NCBI GenBank assembly: GCA_037191015.1
Contig: JBBCKD010000032.1
Coordinates: 62,001-126,000 of the forward strand
Direction: 5' to 3'
Length of the DNA stretch: 64,000 bases
DNA from: Ravibacter sp037191015
GTDB lineage: Bacteria > Bacteroidota > Bacteroidia > Cytophagales > Spirosomataceae
Shown here in pieces: positions 1 to 9,077 of the stretch. How positions within the stretch are numbered: the stretch's first letter is position 1; each line of letters begins with the position of its first letter. The notes under the pieces were generated by a model. That model had not been told where the DNA came from and made no database searches. It saw only the letters and a list, made by a program, of their open reading frames with translations. A program made the translations under genes and the position numbers.

Positions 1-23
1 TTTGTAAGCCCCTCCGGGAATAT

Positions 24-54
24 AAAAAAATCCCCTGAACTTTCGCTCAGGGGA
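24..54 (-). terminator. Rho-independent terminator of the FKBP gene
   Basis: Read on the minus strand, an 8-bp perfect stem (arms 31-38 and 47-54) with an 8-nt loop is followed directly by seven T residues (24-30 on plus are all A). It begins about 20 nt after the stop codon of the FKBP lipoprotein gene, so it most likely ends that transcript. Confidence 0.85.
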
Positions 55-73
55 CTGGTATGCAGTGTCAGAA

Positions 74-958
74 CTATTTCTTTTCGGGAGCGGAGAAATC
101 CACCAGTTCCAGGTCGAAACGCAGCACTGAATTCGGCGGGATAGGCCCGGAGCCGTCAGGTCCGTAAGCCAGGGCGGAAGGGATGATGAGAATCCCTTTC
201 TCTCCTTTGGACATCCCCTGCAATCCTTCGTCCCAACCGGGTATCACCATCCCGGATCCCACGTTAAACTCGAGCGGTTTCCCGTCATGCTGCGGAAGCT
301 GCGAGCCGTCAAAAACGGTACCGTCCAGCAGGGAACCTACGTAGTGGACGCTGACCTTATCGCCAACGGCAGGTTTTTTCCCGTCGCCGGGCCTGGTTAC
401 GATATAATAAAGACCGGTTTCAGTGCGGGTCGCTTTCGCGGCAAGGCTGCTGTCAGCAAGATATTTTTTGATGAGCTCGTCCTGAACAGACTTCTGGGAT
501 TCCATTTCGTCTACCCTGGCCTTCTGAAATTCCTCGGGAGTCTGGGCATTCAGCAGTTTCACCCTGAACATCAGGTCGGACCCCTTCTTGATAATAGGCG
601 GAAGCGGCTGGTTCATCTTTGCAAACATGCTGTCGGCGTTTACATAGAAAGTCGCGCTGTCACCTACGGAAAGCATTCCCAGCCCCTCTTCGAAGCTCCC
701 CTTGAACTCAGGCTGCTGGTACATCATCCTGATCGGGTTTTTACTTTTATAAGTATCGTTCAATACCGAGTCGTCGCTGTTTTTGAGAACGAGATGGAAG
801 GAAACGACATCCCCCACTTTAACCTGGCGTTCTCCTTCCTTGTGGTCATGTATCTGGTATTTCAGGCCGCTATCGGTAATCTTGGTCTTATATCTGTCAC
901 AACCCAGAAATGCCAGCGTCGTTAGCAGTAACGCGCAAGATGTAAATTTTGAAATCAT
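74..958 (-). CDS. FKBP-type peptidyl-prolyl cis-trans isomerase, two-domain lipoprotein
   Basis: A 294-residue envelope protein that would catalyse cis-trans isomerisation of X-Pro bonds in exported proteins. The N-terminus is a lipoprotein signal with lipobox LGC (Cys20). Two FKBP-like domains follow. Residues about 30-140 form a divergent copy. Residues about 180-290 form a classic copy with VSVHYVGSLLDGTVFD, VIPGWDEGL and IIPSALAYG, which are the active-site and flap segments. The first copy keeps the fold pattern (GDVVSFHLVLK, GSFEEGLGMLSVGD) but lacks the aromatic pocket signature, so it may be a chaperone or dimerisation module. The gene is monocistronic by context, with its own terminator. 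Paralogous tandem FKBP lipoproteins are common in Bacteroidota. The family call is secure; substrates are unknown. Confidence 0.93.
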   Translation of the reverse strand: MISKFTSCALLLTTLAFLGCDRYKTKITDSGLKYQIHDHKEGERQVKVGDVVSFHLVLKNSDDSVLNDTYKSKNPIRMMYQQPEFKGSFEEGLGMLSVGDSATFYVNADSMFAKMNQPLPPIIKKGSDLMFRVKLLNAQTPEEFQKARVDEMESQKSVQDELIKKYLADSSLAAKATRTETGLYYIVTRPGDGKKPAVGDKVSVHYVGSLLDGTVFDGSQLPQHDGKPLEFNVGSGMVIPGWDEGLQGMSKGEKGILIIPSALAYGPDGSGPIPPNSVLRFDLELVDFSAPEKK

Positions 959-1051
959 TGGAAATAAATTATGAACTGTATTTTGATCAGGAAAACGGCC
1001 ACGAACTCTTATGATTGCCGGAAAACAGACTGGCCATGCCGATTTTCAAGG

Positions 1052-2074
1052 TTACTTGTTCACAGCCCGGAGCTGTTCCCGATAGTGCGGCAAAATTCCT
1101 AAAAATTTTTCAATTGTAGCTGATAAACTTAAATTACTTCTTCCGCCCGAAGCATTTTTATGACCTCCCCCGTCAAAATGTGCGTGTGCAAGCTCCCTTA
1201 CCGAGAAATCGTCTACCGATCGGAACGAAATTTTCACTTCATTGCTGCGCTCGATAAACAGCACCGTCATGACAACATCCTCTACCTGAAGCCCGAAGTT
1301 GACAATGCCGTCGGTATCCCCTATCGAAGAATGAAATGCTTCCAGGGTCTTGTGGGTCAAAACCATATAGGAGGTCCGGAACTCGGGAAGAACCGTAATA
1401 GTAGACAATGAATGCCCCAGCATCTGCAGTCGCGACAACGGGCTGTTGTCGAAAATCATCCGGTGTACTTTATCGGCCTGCACCCCGTATTTCATCAGGT
1501 CGGCCACTGCAAGGTGGACTTCACGGGTAGTATTGTTGTGCCGGAAAGAGCCCGTATCCGTCATAATACCCGCGTAGAGCCGCTCGGCTATAACCTCATC
1601 CATCAGTGACGCATCGCACTCGCATATGCAATAATAAACGATCTGAGCCGTAGCGGCAGCCGATACATCCGAAATAAGGAATGTAGCAAACGGCTCGGGA
1701 TCGAGATGATGATCGATTACCAATACAGGCGCTTTCGACCGGTTGATAAAAGCAGCCATGTCTTTCAACCGTCCCATAGCCGAAAAATCAAGACAGCAGA
1801 CCAGGTCCGCGGCATCGATTGCTTCCAGGCATAGAGGCCTCCCTGCTTTCCTGTCTTCAAAATTAAGGATATCGGAGCCTGTATCCAGCCAGGTAAGATT
1901 GCCGGGCACTTCCGTGGGACTAATCACCGTCACACTGTGGCCGATCTTCTTCAGGAATGCTGCCCAGCCCAGAGAAGACCCGATCGCATCTGCATCCGGA
2001 TCACGGTGCATCGTTACCACAATATTTTTAGGAGTACGAAGGATATCTCTGATAGAGTCGGTCAGATAAGCCAC
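1052..2074 (-). CDS. nrnA: DHH/DHHA1 phosphoesterase, NrnA-like oligoribonuclease/pAp phosphatase
   Basis: A 340-residue cytoplasmic enzyme of the DHH superfamily. In this family NrnA degrades nano-RNAs of 2-5 nt and dephosphorylates 3'-phosphoadenosine 5'-phosphate. Visible motifs are HRDPDADAIGSSLG (first metal-binding motif, residues 23-36), CCLDFSAMGR, the diagnostic VIDHH near residue 120, and the C-terminal DHHA1 nucleotide-binding motif FDGGGHKNASGG near residue 300. Length matches the family. The start is GTG; no ATG lies close upstream. It stands alone between the FKBP and peptidase genes, separated by 93 and 130 nt. The family is certain; the NrnA role is assigned by homology and could differ in detail. 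Confidence 0.93.
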   Translation of the reverse strand: MAYLTDSIRDILRTPKNIVVTMHRDPDADAIGSSLGWAAFLKKIGHSVTVISPTEVPGNLTWLDTGSDILNFEDRKAGRPLCLEAIDAADLVCCLDFSAMGRLKDMAAFINRSKAPVLVIDHHLDPEPFATFLISDVSAAATAQIVYYCICECDASLMDEVIAERLYAGIMTDTGSFRHNNTTREVHLAVADLMKYGVQADKVHRMIFDNSPLSRLQMLGHSLSTITVLPEFRTSYMVLTHKTLEAFHSSIGDTDGIVNFGLQVEDVVMTVLFIERSNEVKISFRSVDDFSVRELAHAHFDGGGHKNASGGRSNLSLSATIEKFLGILPHYREQLRAVNK

Positions 2075-2204
2075 AAAATATAACCTTTAATGTTTGGAAC
2101 CCGCGAAGTTATGAAACCCGCATCTTTAAAACCAGTATTTCCCGGTTGCGCCGCCAGGTCTGCCGGCAGCAGCCGGCGTAAAAACCTCCGGAAACCAGGC
2201 GCCG

Positions 2205-4361
2205 CTATTTCGTAATCCCTTCGAGCGAAAACAGGAAAGCATATTCCAGTGCCACTTCCTTCAGGTAGTCAAATCTTCCCGAAGCTCCTCCGTGGCCGAA
2301 TTCCATATTGGTTTTGAAAAGGATCAGGTTATTGCCGGTGCGGGTCGCCCTCAGCTTGGACACCCATTTGGCCGGCTCGAAATACTGGACCTGGCTGTCG
2401 TGCAAACCGGTAGTCACCAATAGGTTGGGATAGCTCTTAGCTTCTATATTTTCGTAGGGCGAGTAGCTTTTTATATACTCGTAGGCCTCTTTTTCTTTCG
2501 GGTTCCCCCATTCGTCGAACTCGTTCGTCGTAAGCGGTATGCTTTCATCAAGCATGGTGTTGACGACATCCACAAAAGGCACATCGGCGATCACGCCGTT
2601 CCAGAGCTCCGGCGCCTGGTTGATCACCGCTCCCATCAGAAGGCCTCCTGCACTGCCTCCCTGGGCATAAAGGTGAGCCGGAGAAGTATATTTCAGGTCG
2701 ACCAGGAATTTCGCACAATCTACAAAGTCATTAAAGGTATTTTTCTTGTTCATCATTTTACCGTCTTCATACCAGTGCCGGCCCATCTCTTCTCCTCCCC
2801 TGATATGTGCAATGGCAAAGGCGAATCCCCTGTTCAGCAGGCTTAAGCGGCTGCTGCTGAACCCGGCGTCAATACTGTGCCCGTACGCCCCGTAGGCATA
2901 CAGGAGCAGCGGGGCGTCCCCGTCCTTTTTGTATCCTTTCCTGTAAACGAGCGATACAGGCACCTTTTTACCATCGCGCGAAGCGGCGTAAAGCCGCTCG
3001 GATGTATAGTCGTCAGGGTTATACCCTCCAAGCACCTCCTGTTGCTTTTTCAGCTCCTTTTTCCGCGAGAGCATATCATAATCGTAGGTAGAGTTGGGAG
3101 TGATCAGCGAAGTATAGTGATAACGGAGCGAAACACTGTTGTACTCGGGATTGGCGCCCGTATAGGCATCATAGGCCGGCTCGCCGAAGTCGAGATAGTG
3201 GTCGTCGTTATTTACCCTGTTGATAATACGGATCTGTACCAGCCCGTTTTTCCGCTCGGTGAGAACCGTATAACCGATAAAAACGTCTATTTCAGACAAC
3301 AGCACATCCTCCCGGTGAGGTATCACCTCCTTCCATTCCGAAGGATCTGTCTTATCCGGGGGGCACTCCATCAGCCTGAAATTACGTGCATTCCAGTTGG
3401 TAAGAATAAGGAACCTGTCCTCCAGCGGCGTCACGCTGTACAGGACGTCCTTTCTCCTCGGGGCAAAAACCTTGAATTCCACGCCCGGGTCGTTGGCGTT
3501 GATAAAGCGGTATTCGGACGACAATGTTCCCGACGACCCTATGAAAATGTGGTTTCCCTCCTTTGATTTTCCCACGCCTATATAGTTGGTGTTATCCTTC
3601 TCATGATACACCGTCACGTCGTCGTCTGCGGGCGCGCCCAGCACATGCCGTTTAATCTTCTCGCTTAGCAGCGTCTGCTCATTTTTGGCCGTATAGAAAA
3701 GCGTTTTGTTATCGTTGGCCCAAACCGACCCGCCCGAAGTATTGGCGATACGCTCCGGGTAGATCTCGCCGGTATCCAGGTTCTTGATATGGATCGTATA
3801 CTGTCTTCTGGAAACAGTATCGACACCGAAAGCCATCAGCCGGTTGTCCCGGCTTATATTAAACCCTACCGCAGAATAGTACGCATGCCCCTCGGCCATC
3901 CGGTCGACATCCGCAAGTATCTCTTCGGGAGCATCCAACGTGCCTTTTTTCCTGCAATATTTAAAATACTGCTGTCCGTCTTCTGTCCTTGAATAATAAT
4001 AGTAGCCGTTTTTGAATACCGGGACACTTTCATCCTTTTCCCTGATCCGTCCCTTCATCTCTTCAAACAACGATTTCTGAAAGGGCTCCGTACCTTTCAT
4101 CATTTCGTCAAGGTACGCATTTTCAGCCTCCAGGTAACCGATGACCTTATCGCTGTGAGGACCGTTTTTAAAATAATCGATCATCCAGTAGTAATTGTCT
4201 GTAACGGTGTCTCCGTGTAAAATACGCGTGTGAGGGATAATTTCTGCTACGGGGGGTGTAACTCCTTCCGGCCATTCGTAAGGTTGCTTGTCCATTTTGT
4301 ATGATTGATTGCATGCTGCTGTTCCCGTAAGAAGCGCCAACACGCCGACATAGGTTTTCAT
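2205..4361 (-). CDS. ptrB: S9 family peptidase, oligopeptidase B-like lipoprotein
   Basis: A 718-residue serine peptidase of the prolyl oligopeptidase family. It has an N-terminal seven-bladed beta-propeller (about 70-440) gating a C-terminal alpha/beta-hydrolase domain. The catalytic triad is readable: Ser570 in GGSAGG, Asp655 in GLHDSQV and His690 in EFGHGG. The C-terminal signature EFGHGGASGRFD is that of oligopeptidase B, which cuts short peptides after Lys/Arg. Unlike the cytosolic E. coli enzyme, this one starts with a lipoprotein signal (LTGTAAC), so it should work in the periplasm or at a membrane surface. It is divergent from the GMC operon across a 173-nt gap. The family is secure; basic-residue specificity is inferred. 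Confidence 0.92.
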   Translation of the reverse strand: MKTYVGVLALLTGTAACNQSYKMDKQPYEWPEGVTPPVAEIIPHTRILHGDTVTDNYYWMIDYFKNGPHSDKVIGYLEAENAYLDEMMKGTEPFQKSLFEEMKGRIREKDESVPVFKNGYYYYSRTEDGQQYFKYCRKKGTLDAPEEILADVDRMAEGHAYYSAVGFNISRDNRLMAFGVDTVSRRQYTIHIKNLDTGEIYPERIANTSGGSVWANDNKTLFYTAKNEQTLLSEKIKRHVLGAPADDDVTVYHEKDNTNYIGVGKSKEGNHIFIGSSGTLSSEYRFINANDPGVEFKVFAPRRKDVLYSVTPLEDRFLILTNWNARNFRLMECPPDKTDPSEWKEVIPHREDVLLSEIDVFIGYTVLTERKNGLVQIRIINRVNNDDHYLDFGEPAYDAYTGANPEYNSVSLRYHYTSLITPNSTYDYDMLSRKKELKKQQEVLGGYNPDDYTSERLYAASRDGKKVPVSLVYRKGYKKDGDAPLLLYAYGAYGHSIDAGFSSSRLSLLNRGFAFAIAHIRGGEEMGRHWYEDGKMMNKKNTFNDFVDCAKFLVDLKYTSPAHLYAQGGSAGGLLMGAVINQAPELWNGVIADVPFVDVVNTMLDESIPLTTNEFDEWGNPKEKEAYEYIKSYSPYENIEAKSYPNLLVTTGLHDSQVQYFEPAKWVSKLRATRTGNNLILFKTNMEFGHGGASGRFDYLKEVALEYAFLFSLEGITK

Positions 4362-4534
4362 GCGTTAAAAAGCTAAAACCGGAAAGGTAAACATAATCGG
4401 TCAAACTGTTTTATACTCTTTATAAATAAAGCCGGGATAAATACCCGGGCTTTGACACATTCTTCAAATTAGGTAGTATTGAAAGTTTTATTTGTAATTC
4501 ACAATGATACAAGCTTTAATATTTTCAAGACAAT

Positions 4535-5074
4535 ATGACCAATATTAACCGGAGAGAAGTTATTTACCGGCTCTCGGCCATCCTGGGCGTGGCCTTTACC
4601 GAGCCGCTTGCGGCAGGCGCCATGGGGCAGAAAACCTATTTCGGTCCGTCGGTGGAGTATAGTCCGCAGCAGGAGGCGCTCATCGCCGAGATAGCGGACG
4701 TGATTATTCCCGCTACCTCCACTCCCGGCGCGAAGGAAGCCGGCGCGGAGAAATTCATCGTACGGGTCGTACGGGACTGTTTCGAAAAAAACGAGCAGGA
4801 TGAGTTTTATGCCGGTCTCGACGGCGTGGAAAAAAGATCTTCCGCCAAATTCGGCAAGAGCTTTGCCGCCCTTTCACCCGGGCAAAAGATACAGATCATC
4901 AGGGATACGGAAGCAGACGATAAAAAATTCTTCGGCCAGATAAAAGGCCTCGTCGTCACCGGCTATTTCACCTCCGAGATCGGCGCTACACAGGCGCTGG
5001 ATTACCTGCCCGTACCGGGGAGGTTTGAAGGTTCCTACCCGCTGAAGCCGGAGCAAAAAACCTGGGCGCTTTAG
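4535..5074 (+). CDS. Gluconate 2-dehydrogenase subunit 3 family protein (Tat-exported small subunit)
   Basis: A 179-residue small subunit of membrane or periplasmic flavin dehydrogenases. The N-terminus carries a twin-arginine export signal (NRREVIYRLS, hydrophobic stretch to about residue 27). In this family the small subunit is folded with, and carries out through Tat, its cofactor-loaded GMC partner, which lacks a signal of its own. That fits the next gene, 41 nt downstream. The conserved family segment around residues 45-65 (EIADVIIPATSTPGA) is present. No haem-binding CxxCH is seen, so electrons must leave through another protein. The subunit assignment is firm. The substrate of the complex is unknown; related Bacteroidota pairs include glycoside 3-dehydrogenases. 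Confidence 0.9.
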   Translation: MTNINRREVIYRLSAILGVAFTEPLAAGAMGQKTYFGPSVEYSPQQEALIAEIADVIIPATSTPGAKEAGAEKFIVRVVRDCFEKNEQDEFYAGLDGVEKRSSAKFGKSFAALSPGQKIQIIRDTEADDKKFFGQIKGLVVTGYFTSEIGATQALDYLPVPGRFEGSYPLKPEQKTWAL

Positions 5075-5115
5075 TCCGCGACTTTTTACCATTTTTTTAA
5101 CCTGAAAGTTGACCG

Positions 5116-6828
5116 ATGTATCTCAATATTGACGCAATAAAAGACATTACCTACGACGCGATCGTAATCGGTTCGGGGGTTTCCGGAGGCTGGGCCGCCA
5201 AGGAGCTTACCGAAAAAGGCCTGAAAGTATTGATGCTCGAGAGAGGCAAGCCTCTTGAGCACGTAGCAGGCTACGAAAACGCCATGAGAGCGCCGTGGGA
5301 AAAGCAATACAATGGCAGGCTCACCGTCAAGCAGAAGGAAACCCACCCGTTCCTCTCCAGGGATTATCCTTATAATGAAATGACCGAAAAGTACTGGATG
5401 AATGATATGGATTCCCAGTACGAGGAGAAGAAGCGATTCGACTGGTTTCGTCCAGATATCGTAGGCGGCAAATCCATCATGTGGGGACGGCAGTCATACC
5501 GTTGGAGCGATCTAGATTTCGAAGCGAACCTGAAAGACGGTATTGCCGTAGACTGGCCGATCCGCTATAAGGATATAGCTCCCTGGTACAGCTACGTCGA
5601 AAAGCACGTAGGTATTTCGGGTGAAAAGCTGGGCCTGCCTCAATTGCCTGACAGCGAGTTCCTCCCACCGATGGATATGTATTATGTAGAAAAAGAGGTC
5701 CGCAAGCGGCTGGAAAAAGAATTCCCCGGGCGTACCATGACCATCGGCCGGGTCGCCAACCTTTCAAAGGCGTCCAAAATACAGCTCGACCAGGGCAGGG
5801 CTTCCTGCCAGTACCGCAACCTTTGCTCCCTCGGCTGTCCTTACGGCGCCTATTTCAGCACCCAATCGAGCACGCTGCCCGCCGCCGTCAAAACGGGCAG
5901 GCTGACGCTTCGCCCCCACTCGCTCGTCAGCAGCATCATTTATGACAATAGCTCTCAAAAGGCCAAGGGAGTAAAAGTAGTTGACACCCAAACGCTGGAG
6001 GAGAAAGAGTTTTTCTCTAAAATTGTCTTCGTCTGCGGAGGGGCTATCGGCTCTACCGTGACACTTCTCAACTCGACTTCCGACCGGTTTCCCAACGGGT
6101 TAGGAAACGATTCGGGTGAATTGGGCCATAACCTGATGGACCATCATTTCCGGACAGGCGCCAGCGGTACCTGGGAAGGCGGGCTGGACACCTATTACTT
6201 TGGCCGCCGCGCCAACGGCATTTATATCCCGAGGTACCGGAATATAGGAAATGATAAACGTGACTATCTGCGGGGTTTCGGCTACCAGGGCGGAGGAAGC
6301 CGGCAGGGATGGCAGCGTAACATCGCCGAGCATTCTTTCGGAGCGGAATTCAAGGAGGCGCTTACCAGGCCCGGGAGCTGGACAATAGGCTTCGGCGGCT
6401 TCGGTGAAACGCTCCCCTATCACGAAAACAGGATGTATCTCAACAAAGAGAAAAAGGACAAGTTCGGGATGCCGGTAGTAGTTTTTGATGCGGATCTCCG
6501 CGAAAACGAGCACAAAATGCGGGAAGACATGAAAAACGATGCCGCCGAAATGCTTGAGCGCTCGGGTGTAAAGAACGTAGGTACTTACGACAGGGGGTCT
6601 TACCTTGGCATGGCCATCCACGAAATGGGGACGGCACGTATGGGACGCGATCCGAAGACTTCCGTGCTCAACGCATTCAACCAGGTCCATGCGGCTAAAA
6701 ATGTGTTTGTCACCGACGGAGCTTCCATGACATCGGCATCCTGCGTAAACCCATCGCTCACCTATATGGCGCTCACTGCAAGGGCTGCAGATCACGCGGT
6801 TAAAGAGCTGAAGCGAAAAAATCTGTAA
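5116..6828 (+). CDS. GMC family FAD-dependent oxidoreductase, catalytic subunit of a sugar dehydrogenase
   Basis: A 570-residue flavoprotein. The FAD Rossmann motif is at residues 15-24 (VIGSGVSGGW), with the ERG segment near residue 43. The C-terminal GMC active-site region reads AIHEMGTARMG followed by NVFVTDGASM and CVNPSLTYMALTARAA. A cysteine cluster (C231-x5-C237-x3-C241, then PYGA) resembles the iron-sulfur region of membrane-linked FAD glucose and fructose dehydrogenases, so an Fe-S cluster may pass electrons on (inference). It has no signal peptide and presumably hitch-hikes on the Tat subunit encoded just upstream. Together they likely oxidise a sugar or sugar acid in the periplasm. 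No cytochrome c gene lies alongside. Confidence 0.92.
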   Translation: MYLNIDAIKDITYDAIVIGSGVSGGWAAKELTEKGLKVLMLERGKPLEHVAGYENAMRAPWEKQYNGRLTVKQKETHPFLSRDYPYNEMTEKYWMNDMDSQYEEKKRFDWFRPDIVGGKSIMWGRQSYRWSDLDFEANLKDGIAVDWPIRYKDIAPWYSYVEKHVGISGEKLGLPQLPDSEFLPPMDMYYVEKEVRKRLEKEFPGRTMTIGRVANLSKASKIQLDQGRASCQYRNLCSLGCPYGAYFSTQSSTLPAAVKTGRLTLRPHSLVSSIIYDNSSQKAKGVKVVDTQTLEEKEFFSKIVFVCGGAIGSTVTLLNSTSDRFPNGLGNDSGELGHNLMDHHFRTGASGTWEGGLDTYYFGRRANGIYIPRYRNIGNDKRDYLRGFGYQGGGSRQGWQRNIAEHSFGAEFKEALTRPGSWTIGFGGFGETLPYHENRMYLNKEKKDKFGMPVVVFDADLRENEHKMREDMKNDAAEMLERSGVKNVGTYDRGSYLGMAIHEMGTARMGRDPKTSVLNAFNQVHAAKNVFVTDGASMTSASCVNPSLTYMALTARAADHAVKELKRKNL

Positions 6829-6834
6829 CGGGCT

Positions 6835-7353
6835 GTGAATAAATGTGTCTTTCTCGACCGTGACGGCGTCCTGAACCAGGATCTCGACGGTTATCTCTTT
6901 CAGCCGGAGTTGCTTCAGTTTCCCGAAGGTGTCAAAGAAAGCCTCTTACAGCTAAAAAAAGCAGGGTACCTGCTGGTCGTAATCACCAACCAGGGAGGAA
7001 TAGCCAAAGGCTTCTATACCGGCGCCGAAGTCAATGCCATACATAGCAGGATGAATGAGGAATACGGCGGCGTATTGGACGATCTCTATTTTGCACCTCA
7101 CCACGACGATTATACTACCCGATCGCTGAGCAGGAAACCCGGCTCGCTGATGATTGAAAGGGCTATGGCGAAATACAAAATCGACCCGGCCGGCTCATGG
7201 ATGATCGGGGATAGCGAGCGGGATATCGAAGCGGGGATTAAAGCGGGTATCCGGACCATTCTCCTTGGAAGGGCCGGGAAGCAAACAAAGGCTGCTTATA
7301 AGGTCTCCTGTTTTCAGGAGGCCGTAGCAGTAATATTGGAAAACGCCGGTTAA
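6835..7353 (+). CDS. HAD-IIIA family phosphatase, GmhB-like but lacking zinc cysteines
   Basis: A 172-residue HAD phosphatase. Motif I is FLDRDGVLNQD (Asp8 nucleophile, Asp10 acid/base), motif II is Thr51 in ITNQGG, motif III is Lys101 in RKPG, and motif IV is GDSERD (Asp126). This resembles D,D-heptose 1,7-bisphosphate 7-phosphatase (GmhB) or histidinol-phosphatase. Canonical GmhB binds zinc through a Cys-x-His...Cys-x-Cys loop. Here the equivalent segment reads FAPHHDDYTTRSLSRKP with no cysteine, so the metal site is lost. The start is GTG, 6 nt after the GMC stop codon, suggesting co-transcription. Its stop overlaps that of the convergent small lipoprotein by TTAA. The HAD call is certain; the substrate is not. 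Confidence 0.85.
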   Translation: MNKCVFLDRDGVLNQDLDGYLFQPELLQFPEGVKESLLQLKKAGYLLVVITNQGGIAKGFYTGAEVNAIHSRMNEEYGGVLDDLYFAPHHDDYTTRSLSRKPGSLMIERAMAKYKIDPAGSWMIGDSERDIEAGIKAGIRTILLGRAGKQTKAAYKVSCFQEAVAVILENAG

Positions 7354-7478
7354 ACTGCAGGCCTGCTCGCAGAAACATCCGCATTCTGAATGCTGCTATA
7401 TGCAGGACAGGTTTTGCGGGAACAGGCGCCAAGCGCCATAAACCCTGCCAGCGCCAGTAAAAGTACTGCCTTTTTCAT
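7350..7478 (-). CDS. Small lipoprotein, 42 residues
   Basis: A short gene encoding a lysine-rich n-region (MKKAV), a hydrophobic core and the lipobox LGAC, with a mature part of only about 23 residues beginning CSRKTCPAYSS. Tiny lipoproteins with an RKTCP-type segment after the lipid cysteine recur in Cytophagales as far as I recall; their function is unknown. The start is the ATG before MKKAVLLL. A longer in-frame extension upstream reads as non-coding. It lies downstream of arginine decarboxylase on the same strand and shares its TTAA stop with the convergent HAD gene. Being short, it is a moderately confident call, resting on the well-formed signal. Confidence 0.65.
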   Translation of the reverse strand: MKKAVLLLALAGFMALGACSRKTCPAYSSIQNADVSASRPAV

Positions 7479-7568
7479 CTGGGTAAATCGGGATAAATAT
7501 GAGTCCGTCGATATTCTATAGCTGATTTCTGACGGCTGATAGCCGGTAGCCATCTCAATACTAACGTT

Positions 7569-9077
7569 TTATTTTTGAATTACTTGCTTTTTACTGCCGC
7601 TTTTTGATTGCAGCTTTTCCTTCTCCCCGTTAACCGCGGGAAGTTCCCTGGGAATTTCGACCTTTTTTTCCTGGAAACCACGGTCCCTGCCGTAGCCCAG
7701 GATCTTCAGCATCGATTCACTGTCCTGCGCGTCGGCAAAAACTCTTGTCACGATCGCCCCTTCTTCATCGCGGTCGATCAGCACGTGTTTCGGTGCAGGG
7801 ATAAGGCAATGCTGAATCCCGCCATACCCGCCCAGCGACTCCTGGTAGGCGCCGGTATGGAAGAAACCGATATACTGCGTTTCATCTTCGGTGAAGATCG
7901 GGAGATACAGATCCGCGCTATGCATTTCGGTATTGTAAAAATCCTGCGAATCGCACGTCAGGCCGCCCAGGTTGACTTTCTGGTAAGGATTATCCCAGTT
8001 GTTGATCGGGAGCATGATATATTTCTGGTTCATCCCCCATGAATCGGGCAGGTGGGTGATAAAAGAGCCGTCGATCATATACCACAGCTCTTTATCGTTC
8101 TGCAGCTTTTTGTCGATGACCTTGTAGATGACCGCCCCGCTCTCTCCTACGGTATAGCTGCCGAATTCGGTGAAGATATGGGGAACCGGTACGTTGTTTT
8201 TATTGCATATCCACTGGATGTTCTCCACGATTTCGTCTACCATCTGCTGGTAATCGTAATTGGAGGTCAGGGAAGTCTGGATAGGCAGCCCGCCGCCGAT
8301 ATCGATCGAATCCAGTTCCGGGCAAATTTTCTGCATTTCACAGTATTTGAACATAAACCGGGTAAGCTCACTCCAATAGTAGGCGCTGTCTTTGATGCCC
8401 GTATTGATAAAAAAGTGAAGCATCTTCAGGTTAAAGCGCGGATTAGGTTCGATCTTGTCCCTGTAAAGAGAAAGCACATCGTTGTAACGTATACCAAGCC
8501 GGGAGGTATAAAAAGCGAAGTTCGGCTCCTCATCGGTGGCAATCCGGATCCCGAAATTGACCGTTTCGGCGTTTGTCAGCTGTTCATATTCTTCGATTTC
8601 CTTCAGGTTATCGAGAATGGGAATGGCGTTGAAGCCTTCGTTTATGAGCTCGCTGAGGTACTGTGTATAAAGTGGCCTCTTGAAACCGTTGGCCAGGATA
8701 AAGGTCGATTTGTTGACATGCCCTGTCCTGTACAGCTCCCTGATGATGGGGATATCGAAAGAGGACGACGTCTCAATATGGATATTATGCTTTAAAGCTT
8801 CCTCGAGCACGAAACTAAAGTGGGAAGACTTGGTACAATAGCAATAGGTATAAGTCCCTTTGTAATTGTGCCGTTTAAAGGCATTCCGGAACAACATCCG
8901 GGCATTTTCGATATGTTCTCCTATTTTCGGCAAATAGGTCAGCTTCAGCGGTGTACCGTGCTCGTTGATGATATCCATCAACGGTACATTGTTGAACAGC
9001 AACTGGTTATCTTCCACGTTGAACTCCATCGTGGGAAACTCAAAGGACTGCTGAATCAGATCAATGTAACTTTTCAT
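7569..9077 (-). CDS. speA: Arginine decarboxylase, Bacteroidota-type
   Basis: A 502-residue fold-III PLP decarboxylase that would convert arginine to agmatine, the first step of polyamine synthesis through agmatine. The PLP lysine is probably Lys83 in YCYCTKSSHF. The glycine-rich phosphate-binding segment is SIDIGGGLPIQ and the C-terminal catalytic cysteine is in LTCDSQDFYN, followed by the YQESLGGYGG segment seen in SpeA proteins. It is shorter than the roughly 630-residue enterobacterial SpeA, lacking part of the inserted helical domain, which is usual for Bacteroidota. It has a long upstream gap of more than 600 nt with no other polyamine gene beside it. The family is secure; substrate preference is assigned by homology. 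Confidence 0.9.
   Translation of the reverse strand: MKSYIDLIQQSFEFPTMEFNVEDNQLLFNNVPLMDIINEHGTPLKLTYLPKIGEHIENARMLFRNAFKRHNYKGTYTYCYCTKSSHFSFVLEEALKHNIHIETSSSFDIPIIRELYRTGHVNKSTFILANGFKRPLYTQYLSELINEGFNAIPILDNLKEIEEYEQLTNAETVNFGIRIATDEEPNFAFYTSRLGIRYNDVLSLYRDKIEPNPRFNLKMLHFFINTGIKDSAYYWSELTRFMFKYCEMQKICPELDSIDIGGGLPIQTSLTSNYDYQQMVDEIVENIQWICNKNNVPVPHIFTEFGSYTVGESGAVIYKVIDKKLQNDKELWYMIDGSFITHLPDSWGMNQKYIMLPINNWDNPYQKVNLGGLTCDSQDFYNTEMHSADLYLPIFTEDETQYIGFFHTGAYQESLGGYGGIQHCLIPAPKHVLIDRDEEGAIVTRVFADAQDSESMLKILGYGRDRGFQEKKVEIPRELPAVNGEKEKLQSKSGSKKQVIQK

Noticed and set aside
2160..2180. GCCGGC repeat as terminator of the S9 peptidase gene
   Set aside because: The stem is only 6 bp and is not followed by T residues in the minus direction.
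8052..8795. Plus-strand frame of 247 residues
   Set aside because: Antisense to arginine decarboxylase with no recognisable motif.
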